A stretch of DNA of 21,088 bases. Origin: Gammaproteobacteria bacterium (GTDB taxonomy: Bacteria > Pseudomonadota > Gammaproteobacteria > UBA9214). The stretch spans positions 1 through 21,088 of the forward strand of contig DMKK01000091.1 in assembly GCA_003454335.1 (NCBI GenBank), given 5' to 3'. Below are positions 8,507 to 15,993 of this stretch, in pieces. Numbering within the stretch: the first letter of the stretch is position 1; every line of letters starts with the position of its first letter. The notes under the pieces were generated by a model. That model had not been told where the DNA came from. It saw only the letters and a list, made by a program, of their open reading frames with translations, and searched no databases. Position numbers and translations under genes: made by a program.

Positions 8507-9598
8507 ATGAAACCCCTGATACTGAAGAAACTGGGGAGGATCCCCTACATAATCGGCTTATGCCGAAAGCGCGCACTCGAGGGGGAGTTACCCGTCTACC
8601 GGCAGCTCATGGAGATCGCCATACTGCGCGCTACCCGGGGCATTGGCTATGACATATACCATGGTGCCGGCATGTGGAAAAAGTCCGCGAACTGGGACTA
8701 CAAGAACAGTTTTTTGAGCATAACTGATTACAACCGGAATATTTACCGGCTTAACAGCAGAAAGTTTCATGGCACATCGCAGTACAAACCATTTGAAAAA
8801 GCCATTTTCAAGCAGTTCATGATTCCCTCTGCAGATTTCATCGGTATTATTGATGAATGTTGCGGCACGACGGCCGCTGGCAAACCGTTACGAAACGCCG
8901 GGGAGCTGGGCGCATGCCTCACGCCATATGCCGGCAAGAAAATTTGTTTCAAACTGGTCGAAGGTTTCAACGGGATCGGCTTTAAAGCCTGTGAGGTACT
9001 ACTTCGCCAGGGCTCGCTAGCACTGCTTGACCTTGGCAACGGAGCCGAATATTCAGCTAATGAGTACTTCGAGCTGTTAATGAAAGAATCTGCCAATGGC
9101 TGGCTGCTGGAGGAATATATTGTGCAACACCCGGTTTTGGCCGCATTCAACCCCAGCAGCCTGAACACAATCAGAATGTTCCTTTACCAACGTAGCAGTG
9201 GCGAAATCGTTGCCTTAAGATCTTTCTTTAGAGCGGGCAAATCCGGTGCACTAATTGACAAGACAGCAGACGGCGGCGCCAGCGTCCTTATTGATCAGGA
9301 AACCGGAACACTACTGAACGGCTTCAACTGGTCAATCGAAATGCAGCCACTGCCACAACACCCCAGCAGTAAACTGCCATTTGCAGGCGTACAAATTCCG
9401 TTCTGGAAAGAAGCCGAAGCCACCGCTAAACGAGCGCTGGAGATTTTCCCTGAAACCCGGTTTTCCGGTACAGATATTGCCATTACTGAAAACGGCCCCG
9501 TTATCATAGAAATGAACGTTCAGCCGGAAGCAATCTGCATGCCCATACTCAGGATACAGACAGCCAGAATATTTGCCGACGAGGATACAGTCAATTAA
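8507..9598 (+). CDS. ATP-grasp protein, sugar-transfer-associated type
   Basis: Predicted carboxylate-amine/thiol-type ligase working through an acyl-phosphate; substrate unknown. The protein has 363 residues. The C-terminal two thirds shows an ATP-grasp pattern like the sugar-transfer-associated ATP-grasp family (PF14397, by recollection). KICFKLVEGFNGIGF has the nucleotide lysine K149 and glycine loop 153-158. Hinge acidic residues are in LLEEYIVQHP (E202/E203), followed by LNTIRMFLY (N220, R223). The metal-binding end is GTDIAITENGPVIIEMN, with D323, E335 and N337. The N-terminal region (1-100) is basic and family-specific. There is no signal peptide or clear membrane helix, so it is probably cytoplasmic. 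It is followed closely by the kamA-like gene on the same strand (86 bases or less), which suggests co-transcription. Base composition looks somewhat AT-richer than its neighbours by eye, hinting at transfer. Members of this family are usually found near polysaccharide genes. Confidence 0.8.
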   Translation: MKPLILKKLGRIPYIIGLCRKRALEGELPVYRQLMEIAILRATRGIGYDIYHGAGMWKKSANWDYKNSFLSITDYNRNIYRLNSRKFHGTSQYKPFEKAIFKQFMIPSADFIGIIDECCGTTAAGKPLRNAGELGACLTPYAGKKICFKLVEGFNGIGFKACEVLLRQGSLALLDLGNGAEYSANEYFELLMKESANGWLLEEYIVQHPVLAAFNPSSLNTIRMFLYQRSSGEIVALRSFFRAGKSGALIDKTADGGASVLIDQETGTLLNGFNWSIEMQPLPQHPSSKLPFAGVQIPFWKEAEATAKRALEIFPETRFSGTDIAITENGPVIIEMNVQPEAICMPILRIQTARIFADEDTVN

Positions 9599-9684
9599 AA
9601 TTGACTGGCAGGCGTCAAGAAAACCTGGCAACACACCGCTATATATACAATATCTATCATCTACAGAAACCATCGATCCAGCCT

Positions 9685-11013
9685 ATGACAACTGACCACA
9701 TCACCCTGAGAGAAGGTGAATTCTGGCGTTCCGTGCCAGGTTACGCCGACATCGACACCAAAACCTTTCTGGATCATCGCTGGCAGGCACGCAACAGCAT
9801 CACCAAACCCGGGCGACTGAAACCTGTTCTCGGCAATACCGTACCGGACTCACTATTTTCCGAACTCGAACAGGCAATTATCCGTTCGCCAATGAGTCTG
9901 CGCATCTCACCCTACCTGATCAGCCTGATCAACTGGGAGGAACCGCTAAACGACCCGATTCGTAAACAGTTCCTGCCACTATTATCGCAACTTAAGCCCG
10001 ATCATCCATGTCTCGCGCTGGACTCTCTTGATGAACAGGCGGACACCCCCGTTCCCGGGCTGGTACATCGTTATCCCGACAAGGTACTTTTCCTGGCACT
10101 GGATACCTGCCCTATCTACTGTCGCTTCTGTACCCGTAGTTACACTATCGGGCCAGACACAGAACATGTGGAAAAGCAGGCACTCCGGGTCAATCGTGAA
10201 CGCTGGGCACAGACGTTCGAATACATCGAACAGCACCCGGACATTGAAGACGTTCTGGTCAGCGGCGGTGATGCCTGGCAGCTGCGTGCCGAGCAACTTG
10301 AACAAATAGGAAACTCCTTACTATCCATACCTCACGTACGACGACTGCGATTTGCGACACGCGGGCTCGCGGCAATGCCACAGAAACTGCTAACCGATGA
10401 TCAGTGGTGCAACACCCTGAAGACACTGGTCGACAACGGGCGGAAATTGCACAAGGAAGTTGCCGTTCATACGCACTTCAACCATCCCAACGAATTCACC
10501 TGGATTAGTGCTGCAGCCAGCAACCGACTCATGGAGCTTGGCATCACCGTGCGCAATCAGTCTGTCTTGCTGCGCGGCATCAATGATGACCCCGATACCA
10601 TGCGACTGCTGGTACGCAGGCTGGGCTACCATAATATTCATCCCTACTATGTCTATCTGCATGACATGGTGACTGGCGTGGAAGACCTGCGCACCAGCGT
10701 TGCCACAGCAGTGAAACTGGAAAAGGCAGTTCGCGGGACCACTGCAGGATTCAATACCCCCGCGTTTATATGTGATGCGCCGGGGGGCGGTGGAAAACGG
10801 GACATACACTCATATGAGTATTATGACCCGGACACCGGCATAGCGGTATACAGTGCACCGGCAGTCAAGCCAGACCAGCTGTTCCTTTATTATGACCCCA
10901 TCGAGTCTTTATCCAGAGCCGGGCAGCTGCGCTGGTCAGATACGGACGAGCACAAGCTAATGATTGATGAGGCGGTCGCACTGGCAAGACTGCAAATGAG
11001 CAAAAACAGCTAA
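9685..11013 (+). CDS. kamA: KamA-family radical SAM lysine 2,3-aminomutase
   Basis: Predicted to convert L-lysine to beta-lysine (3,6-diaminohexanoate) using a [4Fe-4S] cluster, SAM and PLP. The protein has 442 residues. The cluster motif CPIYCRFC has C142, C146 and C149, and TR follows directly (R151), as the carboxylate-binding Arg134 does in the clostridial enzyme. The PLP lysine is K371 in DAPGGGGK. D327 (YLHDM) and D364 (ICDAP) are 37 residues apart, exactly as Asp293 and Asp330 that bind the substrate epsilon-amine in clostridial lysine 2,3-aminomutase, which favours lysine over glutamate. The C-terminus lacks the cysteine cluster that binds zinc in the clostridial enzyme. The ATG at 9685 is chosen because the family-like sequence (WRSVPGYADIDTKTFLDHRWQARN) starts just after it; an in-frame TTG at 9601 would add 28 unlike residues. 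It lies downstream of the ATP-grasp gene and its stop overlaps that of kdd. Confidence 0.88.
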   Translation: MTTDHITLREGEFWRSVPGYADIDTKTFLDHRWQARNSITKPGRLKPVLGNTVPDSLFSELEQAIIRSPMSLRISPYLISLINWEEPLNDPIRKQFLPLLSQLKPDHPCLALDSLDEQADTPVPGLVHRYPDKVLFLALDTCPIYCRFCTRSYTIGPDTEHVEKQALRVNRERWAQTFEYIEQHPDIEDVLVSGGDAWQLRAEQLEQIGNSLLSIPHVRRLRFATRGLAAMPQKLLTDDQWCNTLKTLVDNGRKLHKEVAVHTHFNHPNEFTWISAAASNRLMELGITVRNQSVLLRGINDDPDTMRLLVRRLGYHNIHPYYVYLHDMVTGVEDLRTSVATAVKLEKAVRGTTAGFNTPAFICDAPGGGGKRDIHSYEYYDPDTGIAVYSAPAVKPDQLFLYYDPIESLSRAGQLRWSDTDEHKLMIDEAVALARLQMSKNS

Positions 11014-12026
11014 CTACTTTGTACCTGCGCATGTCGTTCAAAATAGTCCCGAAGTGCGGACTGTTCACGCAGCAACTCGAAAACCATCCCGGCCTGCCCG
11101 CTGGCAACACCATTACCAACGATAATACGCACATCGTTGTCGGTCGCGTCGGTACCCAGCGCGGCTTTGTCAAAACGTGTTGCCATCGAGTAGAAAAACA
11201 CAGTGCCGGCACGCCTGGCAGATAAAATGCTCGCAGCTTCAGTATCAGGGACGTTGACACAATTGAGCACTACATCGCAGCCATTGTTATCGGTGGCCTG
11301 CCCCACCGCCTGCAATACCTGCTCGGGCAATCGTGCATCGGCCCTGATAATATGATCTGCAAAACCCAGTGAACGAACTTCATCAAGTCGCTCCCCATCC
11401 GGATCCAGGGCAATGATTCGAGCACCCGGGGCCGTCTTGCGCACTGTGGCCATAGCGGTCACCCCTGACTTTCCGGCGCCAACAATCAGAACAGTTTGCC
11501 CGTCTGTAACAGAGCGACTGACCTGGGGAACAATGCTTGATATATCAATCGCCGACAACGCAACAGACAGGCTAAAATCCGGCGGCAATGATGAATACCC
11601 CATACCGTCGAACAAGATCGCATGCCCGTCGACCTGCACCTGATCACCATTAACTTCGCCTACACTATGCAGGAATAACGGGAGTGCCGAAGTGGAAACA
11701 ACGGGGATAACGATATCACCTGGACCCAGATTGAAGCCCGGATCGACTGACTCGCCGACTTGCTCTACCGCACCAACCAAAACACCCCCGGAATTGGTTA
11801 CCGGATTATGCAGCTTGCCGCGACTGCCAACAACAGCGAGCAACTGTTCTGCTATATCATCTCCGCACCGCCTGAACTGGGACATACCGGTGGAATCAAG
11901 ATTCAACAAGTTGACTCGAATGAGGATTTCCTCTGGATGCAGGATCTCCGGCGTGTTGTCCACCCTGAGCGCAGCTTGCGGTATAACCCCTTGCGGCTCT
12001 ATAACCCTGTGAAATCCATAGTTCAT
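11010..12026 (-). CDS. kdd: L-erythro-3,5-diaminohexanoate dehydrogenase (Kdd) homologue
   Basis: In lysine fermentation Kdd oxidatively deaminates 3,5-diaminohexanoate to 5-amino-3-oxohexanoate with NAD(P)+. The protein has 338 residues, the usual family length. Stretches I recognise from clostridial and fusobacterial Kdd are YGFHRVIEPQGVIPQ (3-17), NPVTNSGGVLVG (74-85), LNCVNVPDTE (254-263) and FYSMATRFDKAALG (278-291). A Rossmann motif GAGKSG is at 183-188, with D208 at the end of the second strand, which favours NAD+. The catalytic zinc ligands of ordinary alcohol dehydrogenases are absent. It converges on kamA (the two stop codons overlap) and is divergent from the second ATP-grasp gene. 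KamDE, which would make its known substrate, is not in the window, so the true substrate may differ. No convincing promoter was found upstream of 12026. Confidence 0.85.
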   Translation of the reverse strand: MNYGFHRVIEPQGVIPQAALRVDNTPEILHPEEILIRVNLLNLDSTGMSQFRRCGDDIAEQLLAVVGSRGKLHNPVTNSGGVLVGAVEQVGESVDPGFNLGPGDIVIPVVSTSALPLFLHSVGEVNGDQVQVDGHAILFDGMGYSSLPPDFSLSVALSAIDISSIVPQVSRSVTDGQTVLIVGAGKSGVTAMATVRKTAPGARIIALDPDGERLDEVRSLGFADHIIRADARLPEQVLQAVGQATDNNGCDVVLNCVNVPDTEAASILSARRAGTVFFYSMATRFDKAALGTDATDNDVRIIVGNGVASGQAGMVFELLREQSALRDYFERHAQVQSS

Positions 12027-12329
12027 TTTATTGTGCCCATTTTAGAAAAAATACCCTTTAACAACAGCAAGCCCTGCTCTTCAAACTCATCGACTTGTCC
12101 TTCAGTTGATTTTATCTATCACGACACAACAACTCAATCAAACCGGAGATAGAGATACAGACCCGCCCTGGTCCGGTCCGGGGACTGCCATCAAGGATGG
12201 ATACCTCAAAGTGCTATCATCCACCGCTAGCAGTTACTAAAGGATAAACATGCATGGATAAAGAATATAATCCACATGAGTCAGAAGCCTGTCGGACTTA
12301 GGAACAATCATGCAAGAGCGAGGCCGGGA
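12027..12329. other. Divergent gap between kdd and the second ATP-grasp gene
   Basis: This is 303 bases. It must contain promoters for kdd (minus) and for the ATP-grasp gene (plus), but no strong -35/-10 pair was seen. Near its right end an AAAGGA (12239-12244) sits nine bases before an ATG at 12254 that opens only a 15-codon frame ending at 12301. An in-frame ATG at 12276 would extend the ATP-grasp protein by 18 residues. Confidence 0.55.
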
Positions 12330-13511
12330 ATGAGACGGAATGTGCTGGTTGTCGATGTCAACGCAATCGGTATGGTTGCGGTAATACGATCGCTGGGGCG
12401 TGCGGGGTATAACATCCACGCCATCGCTTCGCAGCGGGATGCGTTGGGACTTTACTCTCGTTTTACCCATCACACAGACTGCAATCCTCCACTCGACTCG
12501 GCGAGCTACCTCCCCTGGTTGCGCGAGTACATTCGGAGCCACGGGATAGAGGCCATCATACAGAGTGAGGGGTTTCTTCACGCAATCGATAGCGCCTATG
12601 AGGAATTTGCCCCATTACTCCCGGACTCGGTACCTGCAAGCGTCTGGCAGCGGTGCCTCAGCAAGGTTGCAACGCAGCAATGGCTAATGGATGCATCACC
12701 GGCGAGCAGCCGTAACATGCCGGCCGGTGGAATCATGAAAGACGCAGAGTCAATTCCCGGGAAGGTCGACCTGGCAGGCCTTGATGGGCCTTTCTTTGTT
12801 AAGGCCGATGCCGGACTTGCCAGGAATGCGCCAGCTGCGCAGGTAATACGGTGCGAGACCGTTGCTCAATTATCTGCTGCTGCGCGAGGACTTCTGCCTG
12901 GTTATGAGGCACTAGTCTGGCAAAATTTCGCGCCTGGCAAGAAAGTAGGCGTCAGCTTGTGGCGTCATAATGGCAAGTTCATGGCGCAAAACATGACCCT
13001 GGGGATTCATATGCAACCCTGGACTGGCGGCATGATGTCGTTGCGGGAAAGCTTTTGGCATGAGGCTCTCCTTGCCGATGCACGCAACAAGCTGGAAGTT
13101 CTCGAGTGGCAAGGGGTTGCCATGATGGAGTACAAATGGGATCCAGTGAACGACCAGTTTTGGTTTATTGAGATCAATGCCCGCTATTGGGGTTATCTGC
13201 ATCTGGATCTCTATGCAGGGAAGGATTTTCCAAAACTTCAGGTGGACGCTTTCTTTGGCAACCTCAGTGAGGATATGGAGCCTCCCGCCAAAAAGTTTGC
13301 TTGTCGCCATACCGTGCCCGGAGAGATCGGATATGTGATGTCGCGCATTCGGGCATCTGATATTCCGGTTTGGCCAAAGGTCTGCTCTATAGGCGGTTTC
13401 TTTTTTCGCTTTTTGAATTTACGGACAAAATCCGACCTCTGGTACCCGGGTGACAGGCTTCTGTATTGGCGATCCTGGTTGAACTATCTAAGAAAACTGG
13501 TTACGCATTAA
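12330..13511 (+). CDS. ATP-grasp domain protein, carbamoyl-phosphate-synthase-like, function unknown
   Basis: Predicted ATP-dependent ligase of unknown substrate; 393 residues from the chosen start. The N-terminal pre-ATP-grasp fold is Rossmann-like: RNVLVVDVNAIGMVAVIRSLGRAGYNIHAIAS (3-34). ATP-grasp features are K158 in GPFFVKADAG, acidic E267 in VAMMEYKWDP, and the metal/ATP site FIEINARYWGYL, with E281, N283 and R285. The C-terminal 70 residues are basic and aromatic-rich, with no clear domain. The ATG at 12330 is preferred because the fold begins immediately after it; an in-frame ATG at 12276 would add 18 charged residues of no family character. It is not related in detail to the other ATP-grasp gene at 8507. 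Proteins of this general shape often sit in exopolysaccharide clusters. It converges on lpxB with a 19-base gap. Confidence 0.75.
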   Translation: MRRNVLVVDVNAIGMVAVIRSLGRAGYNIHAIASQRDALGLYSRFTHHTDCNPPLDSASYLPWLREYIRSHGIEAIIQSEGFLHAIDSAYEEFAPLLPDSVPASVWQRCLSKVATQQWLMDASPASSRNMPAGGIMKDAESIPGKVDLAGLDGPFFVKADAGLARNAPAAQVIRCETVAQLSAAARGLLPGYEALVWQNFAPGKKVGVSLWRHNGKFMAQNMTLGIHMQPWTGGMMSLRESFWHEALLADARNKLEVLEWQGVAMMEYKWDPVNDQFWFIEINARYWGYLHLDLYAGKDFPKLQVDAFFGNLSEDMEPPAKKFACRHTVPGEIGYVMSRIRASDIPVWPKVCSIGGFFFRFLNLRTKSDLWYPGDRLLYWRSWLNYLRKLVTH

Positions 13512-13530
13512 AGCGTGTAGGCAACTGTTT

Positions 13531-14706
13531 TTATACTTGTTCAGACACTTCAGAGTCTCTGCCTGCAATCTCGAACACCGCATCTGCTGCGATCCGGCTT
13601 GCATCCCGGCGTAGATCACGATGTATCTGGGTGAAGACAGAGGTCAACTCCTGCACATGCGAAGGATCATCGATCAGCCGCAGGATTTCACCGCCGAGCG
13701 CCTCCGGCGTAATGTCATCCTGAATGAATTCCTTCACAACCGGCCGGTCTGCCAGCAGATTGGGCAACGAGTAATACGGCGTATTCACCAGCAGGCGGGC
13801 CAGTTGGTAGGTCAATGGCGACAGGCGGTAGGCCACGACCATGGGCCGTTTAAGCAGCGTGCACTCAAGTGTCGCCGTCCCCGAAGCCATTAATACTGCA
13901 TTTGCGGCCGCCATGGCTTCCAGCCCCTGGCCATGCAGCAGCGTAACAGGCAGGCGGCGGTTAACTCTGGCCAGCGCATTCTCGAACATGATACGACACG
14001 CCTCATTCGCCAGGGGAACAACAAACCGGATATCGCTGCGGCGTTCATGGCACCAGTTTGCGGCACGCAGAAAATCTTCGGCCAGGCGTTTCACCTCGCC
14101 GACGCGACTGCCTGGCAACAACGCGACCAGCGGTCCCTGGTGCTGAATACCCAGATGCGCACGCGCCTGTAGCGGATCAACGTCATCGCTAATCAGATCT
14201 GCCAGTGGATGACCGACAAAGCGTGCCGGCACCTGCTGCTCCGCGTAAAACCGTTCTTCAAAGGGAAACAGGGTAAGCATGCAATCCACGCTGGCGGCTA
14301 TCTTGCGTACCCGGTACTGTCGCCACGCCCAGACTGACGGGCTGACATAATGCAACGTCCTGATACCTGCCCGTTTCAGACTCCGTTCCAGGGACAGGTT
14401 AAAATCCGGCGCATCGATACCAATAAAAATATCCGGCGGGGTCTTCAGAAAATGACGCCGCAATTCACGTCGCATGGAGATTAGTTTCGGCAGGTGGTTA
14501 AGCACCTCAACCAGCCCCATGACAGAGAGGTTTTCCATGGGATAGAGACTGAAACAACCCGCGGCTATCATGTGCGGGCCGGCCACACCCTCAAACACTG
14601 CATCCGGTTCCCGCTTCCGTATCGCCTGTATCAGGGCTGCCCCGAGATTATCACCGGATGTTTCACCGGCGATGATACCAACATGGAGTGGGTGCAAACG
14701 GGGCAC
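13531..14706 (-). CDS. lpxB: Lipid-A-disaccharide synthase
   Basis: LpxB is a peripheral inner-membrane glycosyltransferase (family GT19) that joins UDP-2,3-diacylglucosamine and lipid X to form the tetra-acyl disaccharide of lipid A. The protein has 391 residues (E. coli 382). Motifs: IIAGETSGDNLGAALI (11-26), IGIDAPDFNL with conserved D98, YVSPSVWAWR (120-129), PFEERFY, and GSRVGEV in the C-terminal UDP-sugar half. The start is GTG (complement of 14704-14706), two bases after the lpxA stop, so translation is likely coupled. It is the last gene of the rseP-bamA-skp-lpxD-fabZ-lpxA-lpxB run; rnhB, which would normally follow, has been displaced by the accessory segment. Confidence 0.98.
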   Translation of the reverse strand: MPRLHPLHVGIIAGETSGDNLGAALIQAIRKREPDAVFEGVAGPHMIAAGCFSLYPMENLSVMGLVEVLNHLPKLISMRRELRRHFLKTPPDIFIGIDAPDFNLSLERSLKRAGIRTLHYVSPSVWAWRQYRVRKIAASVDCMLTLFPFEERFYAEQQVPARFVGHPLADLISDDVDPLQARAHLGIQHQGPLVALLPGSRVGEVKRLAEDFLRAANWCHERRSDIRFVVPLANEACRIMFENALARVNRRLPVTLLHGQGLEAMAAANAVLMASGTATLECTLLKRPMVVAYRLSPLTYQLARLLVNTPYYSLPNLLADRPVVKEFIQDDITPEALGGEILRLIDDPSHVQELTSVFTQIHRDLRRDASRIAADAVFEIAGRDSEVSEQV

Positions 14707-14708
14707 GC

Positions 14709-15479
14709 TTACCTGACAATACCGCGCTTTTGCTGTTCCAGAAAGGTGACGAATATCTCCAGTTCAGGACAGTCTTTCACCCTGTCCTTCAGAACCTTAA
14801 TGGCATCCTGCAGGGAAAGATTTTCCCTGTAGAGCGTCTTGTAGGACTGCTTGAGCAGTTTACGCGTTGCTTCCGGAACCCCGCGGCGGCGCAGGCCTTC
14901 CATGTTCAGACCATGTGGCCGCGCAGGAGTGCCGGCAACCGTCACATAGGGAGGAATATTCAGGCTGACACCGCTGCCATAGGCGGTCAGTGAATACGCG
15001 CCGATTGAACAAAACTGGTACACCAGTGTAAAACCGCCCAGAATGACAGAGTCGCCAATGGTGACATGACCGGCCAGCGATGCATTGTTCGCGAAAATCG
15101 TCTGGTTTCCAATCCGGCAATCATGGGCAATATGTACATAGGCCATGATCCAGTTATCATCGCCAAGCCTGGTAACACCCTCATCCTGGGCAGTGCCGCG
15201 ATTGATAGTAACGAATTCACGAATCGTATTGCGATCACCGATTTCAAGCCGTGTCGGCTCACCCGCGTACTTTTTGTCCTGCGGTGCTTCACCGATGGAC
15301 GCAAACTGGTAAATCCGGTTGTCCCTGCCGATACGGGTCGGGCCGTTGATGACGACGTGGGGCCCTATGACGCTGCCTGCCCCGACAACCACATCGGGAC
15401 CAATCACGGTATACGGTCCGACGCTGACATCGGCGGCAAGTTCTGCACCGGGATCAATAATCGCCGTTGTATGAATCAA
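14709..15479 (-). CDS. lpxA: Acyl-ACP--UDP-N-acetylglucosamine O-acyltransferase
   Basis: LpxA is a cytoplasmic trimer that transfers a 3-hydroxyacyl chain from ACP to the 3-OH of UDP-GlcNAc, the first step of lipid A synthesis. It has 256 residues with a left-handed beta-helix of hexapeptide repeats, then a C-terminal helical domain (from about 190). Catalytic H119 in HIAHDC equals E. coli H125; H116 and H138 equal H122 and H144. Two differences stand out in a gapless alignment by eye: E. coli H160 is Y154 (LVYQFC) and the hydrocarbon-ruler G173 is Y167 (LTAYGSG), where Pseudomonas aeruginosa has Met and prefers C10. The start is TTG (complement of 15477-15479), overlapping the fabZ stop by four bases, and the usual N-terminus leaves no better start. 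Confidence 0.98.
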   Translation of the reverse strand: MIHTTAIIDPGAELAADVSVGPYTVIGPDVVVGAGSVIGPHVVINGPTRIGRDNRIYQFASIGEAPQDKKYAGEPTRLEIGDRNTIREFVTINRGTAQDEGVTRLGDDNWIMAYVHIAHDCRIGNQTIFANNASLAGHVTIGDSVILGGFTLVYQFCSIGAYSLTAYGSGVSLNIPPYVTVAGTPARPHGLNMEGLRRRGVPEATRKLLKQSYKTLYRENLSLQDAIKVLKDRVKDCPELEIFVTFLEQQKRGIVR

Positions 15480-15922
15480 GTATCAATGTCCTGTTCTGTG
15501 CACATGATTTCAGCGGTCGCCACGACCTTGCCGTCGACACTGGACTCACAGGCAAACACCCATATCCCGCGCCTGGCACGCATCAGGTTTGCCTTGAGCA
15601 TCAATTGGTCTCCCGGCTCCACCGGGCGTTTGAAACGCGCCTTGTCAATACCCACCAGAAAATACAGACTGTCGCGCTTGGCACCACGCTCAACGGTTCT
15701 GAATGCCAGCAACCCGGTCGCCTGCGCCATCGCTTCCAGTATCAACACTCCCGGCATAACCGGTCGTTCCTGGAAATGTCCCACAAAGAAAGGTTCGTTA
15801 TAAGTGACGTTCTTGTAACCCACCAGCGACTCACCCGCCTTGAATTCAGTGACCCGGTCAATCATCAGGAAAGGGTAGCGATGCGGCAGGTGTTGCAGTA
15901 TTTGCTGTATGTCCATGGTCAT
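15476..15922 (-). CDS. fabZ: 3-hydroxyacyl-ACP dehydratase FabZ
   Basis: FabZ dehydrates (3R)-hydroxyacyl-ACP to trans-2-enoyl-ACP in fatty acid elongation and competes with LpxA and LpxD for the same hydroxyacyl-ACP pool. The protein has 148 residues, a single hot-dog domain. LPHRYPFLMIDRV (12-24) is the family opening. Catalytic H49 lies in FVGHF and E63 in LILEAMAQ, the same numbers as in Pseudomonas FabZ. The ATG at 15922 is used; an internal ATG three codons later is equally possible. The stop TGA overlaps the lpxA TTG start. It is 71 bases downstream of lpxD in the lipid A run. Confidence 0.98.
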   Translation of the reverse strand: MTMDIQQILQHLPHRYPFLMIDRVTEFKAGESLVGYKNVTYNEPFFVGHFQERPVMPGVLILEAMAQATGLLAFRTVERGAKRDSLYFLVGIDKARFKRPVEPGDQLMLKANLMRARRGIWVFACESSVDGKVVATAEIMCTEQDIDT

Positions 15923-15993
15923 AGGTCCGTATAGCCTTTTATATTTCAGGTATAAACAATCTGGCTGCCTGTAGCTGTAAAAGCGACAATGCG

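Noticed and set aside
9601..9684. TTG start giving the KamA protein 28 more residues
   Set aside because: The extra residues resemble no family member, and family-like sequence begins just after the ATG at 9685.
15066..15803. 245-codon plus-strand frame antisense to lpxA and fabZ
   Set aside because: It spans two firmly identified genes on the other strand and shows no domain.
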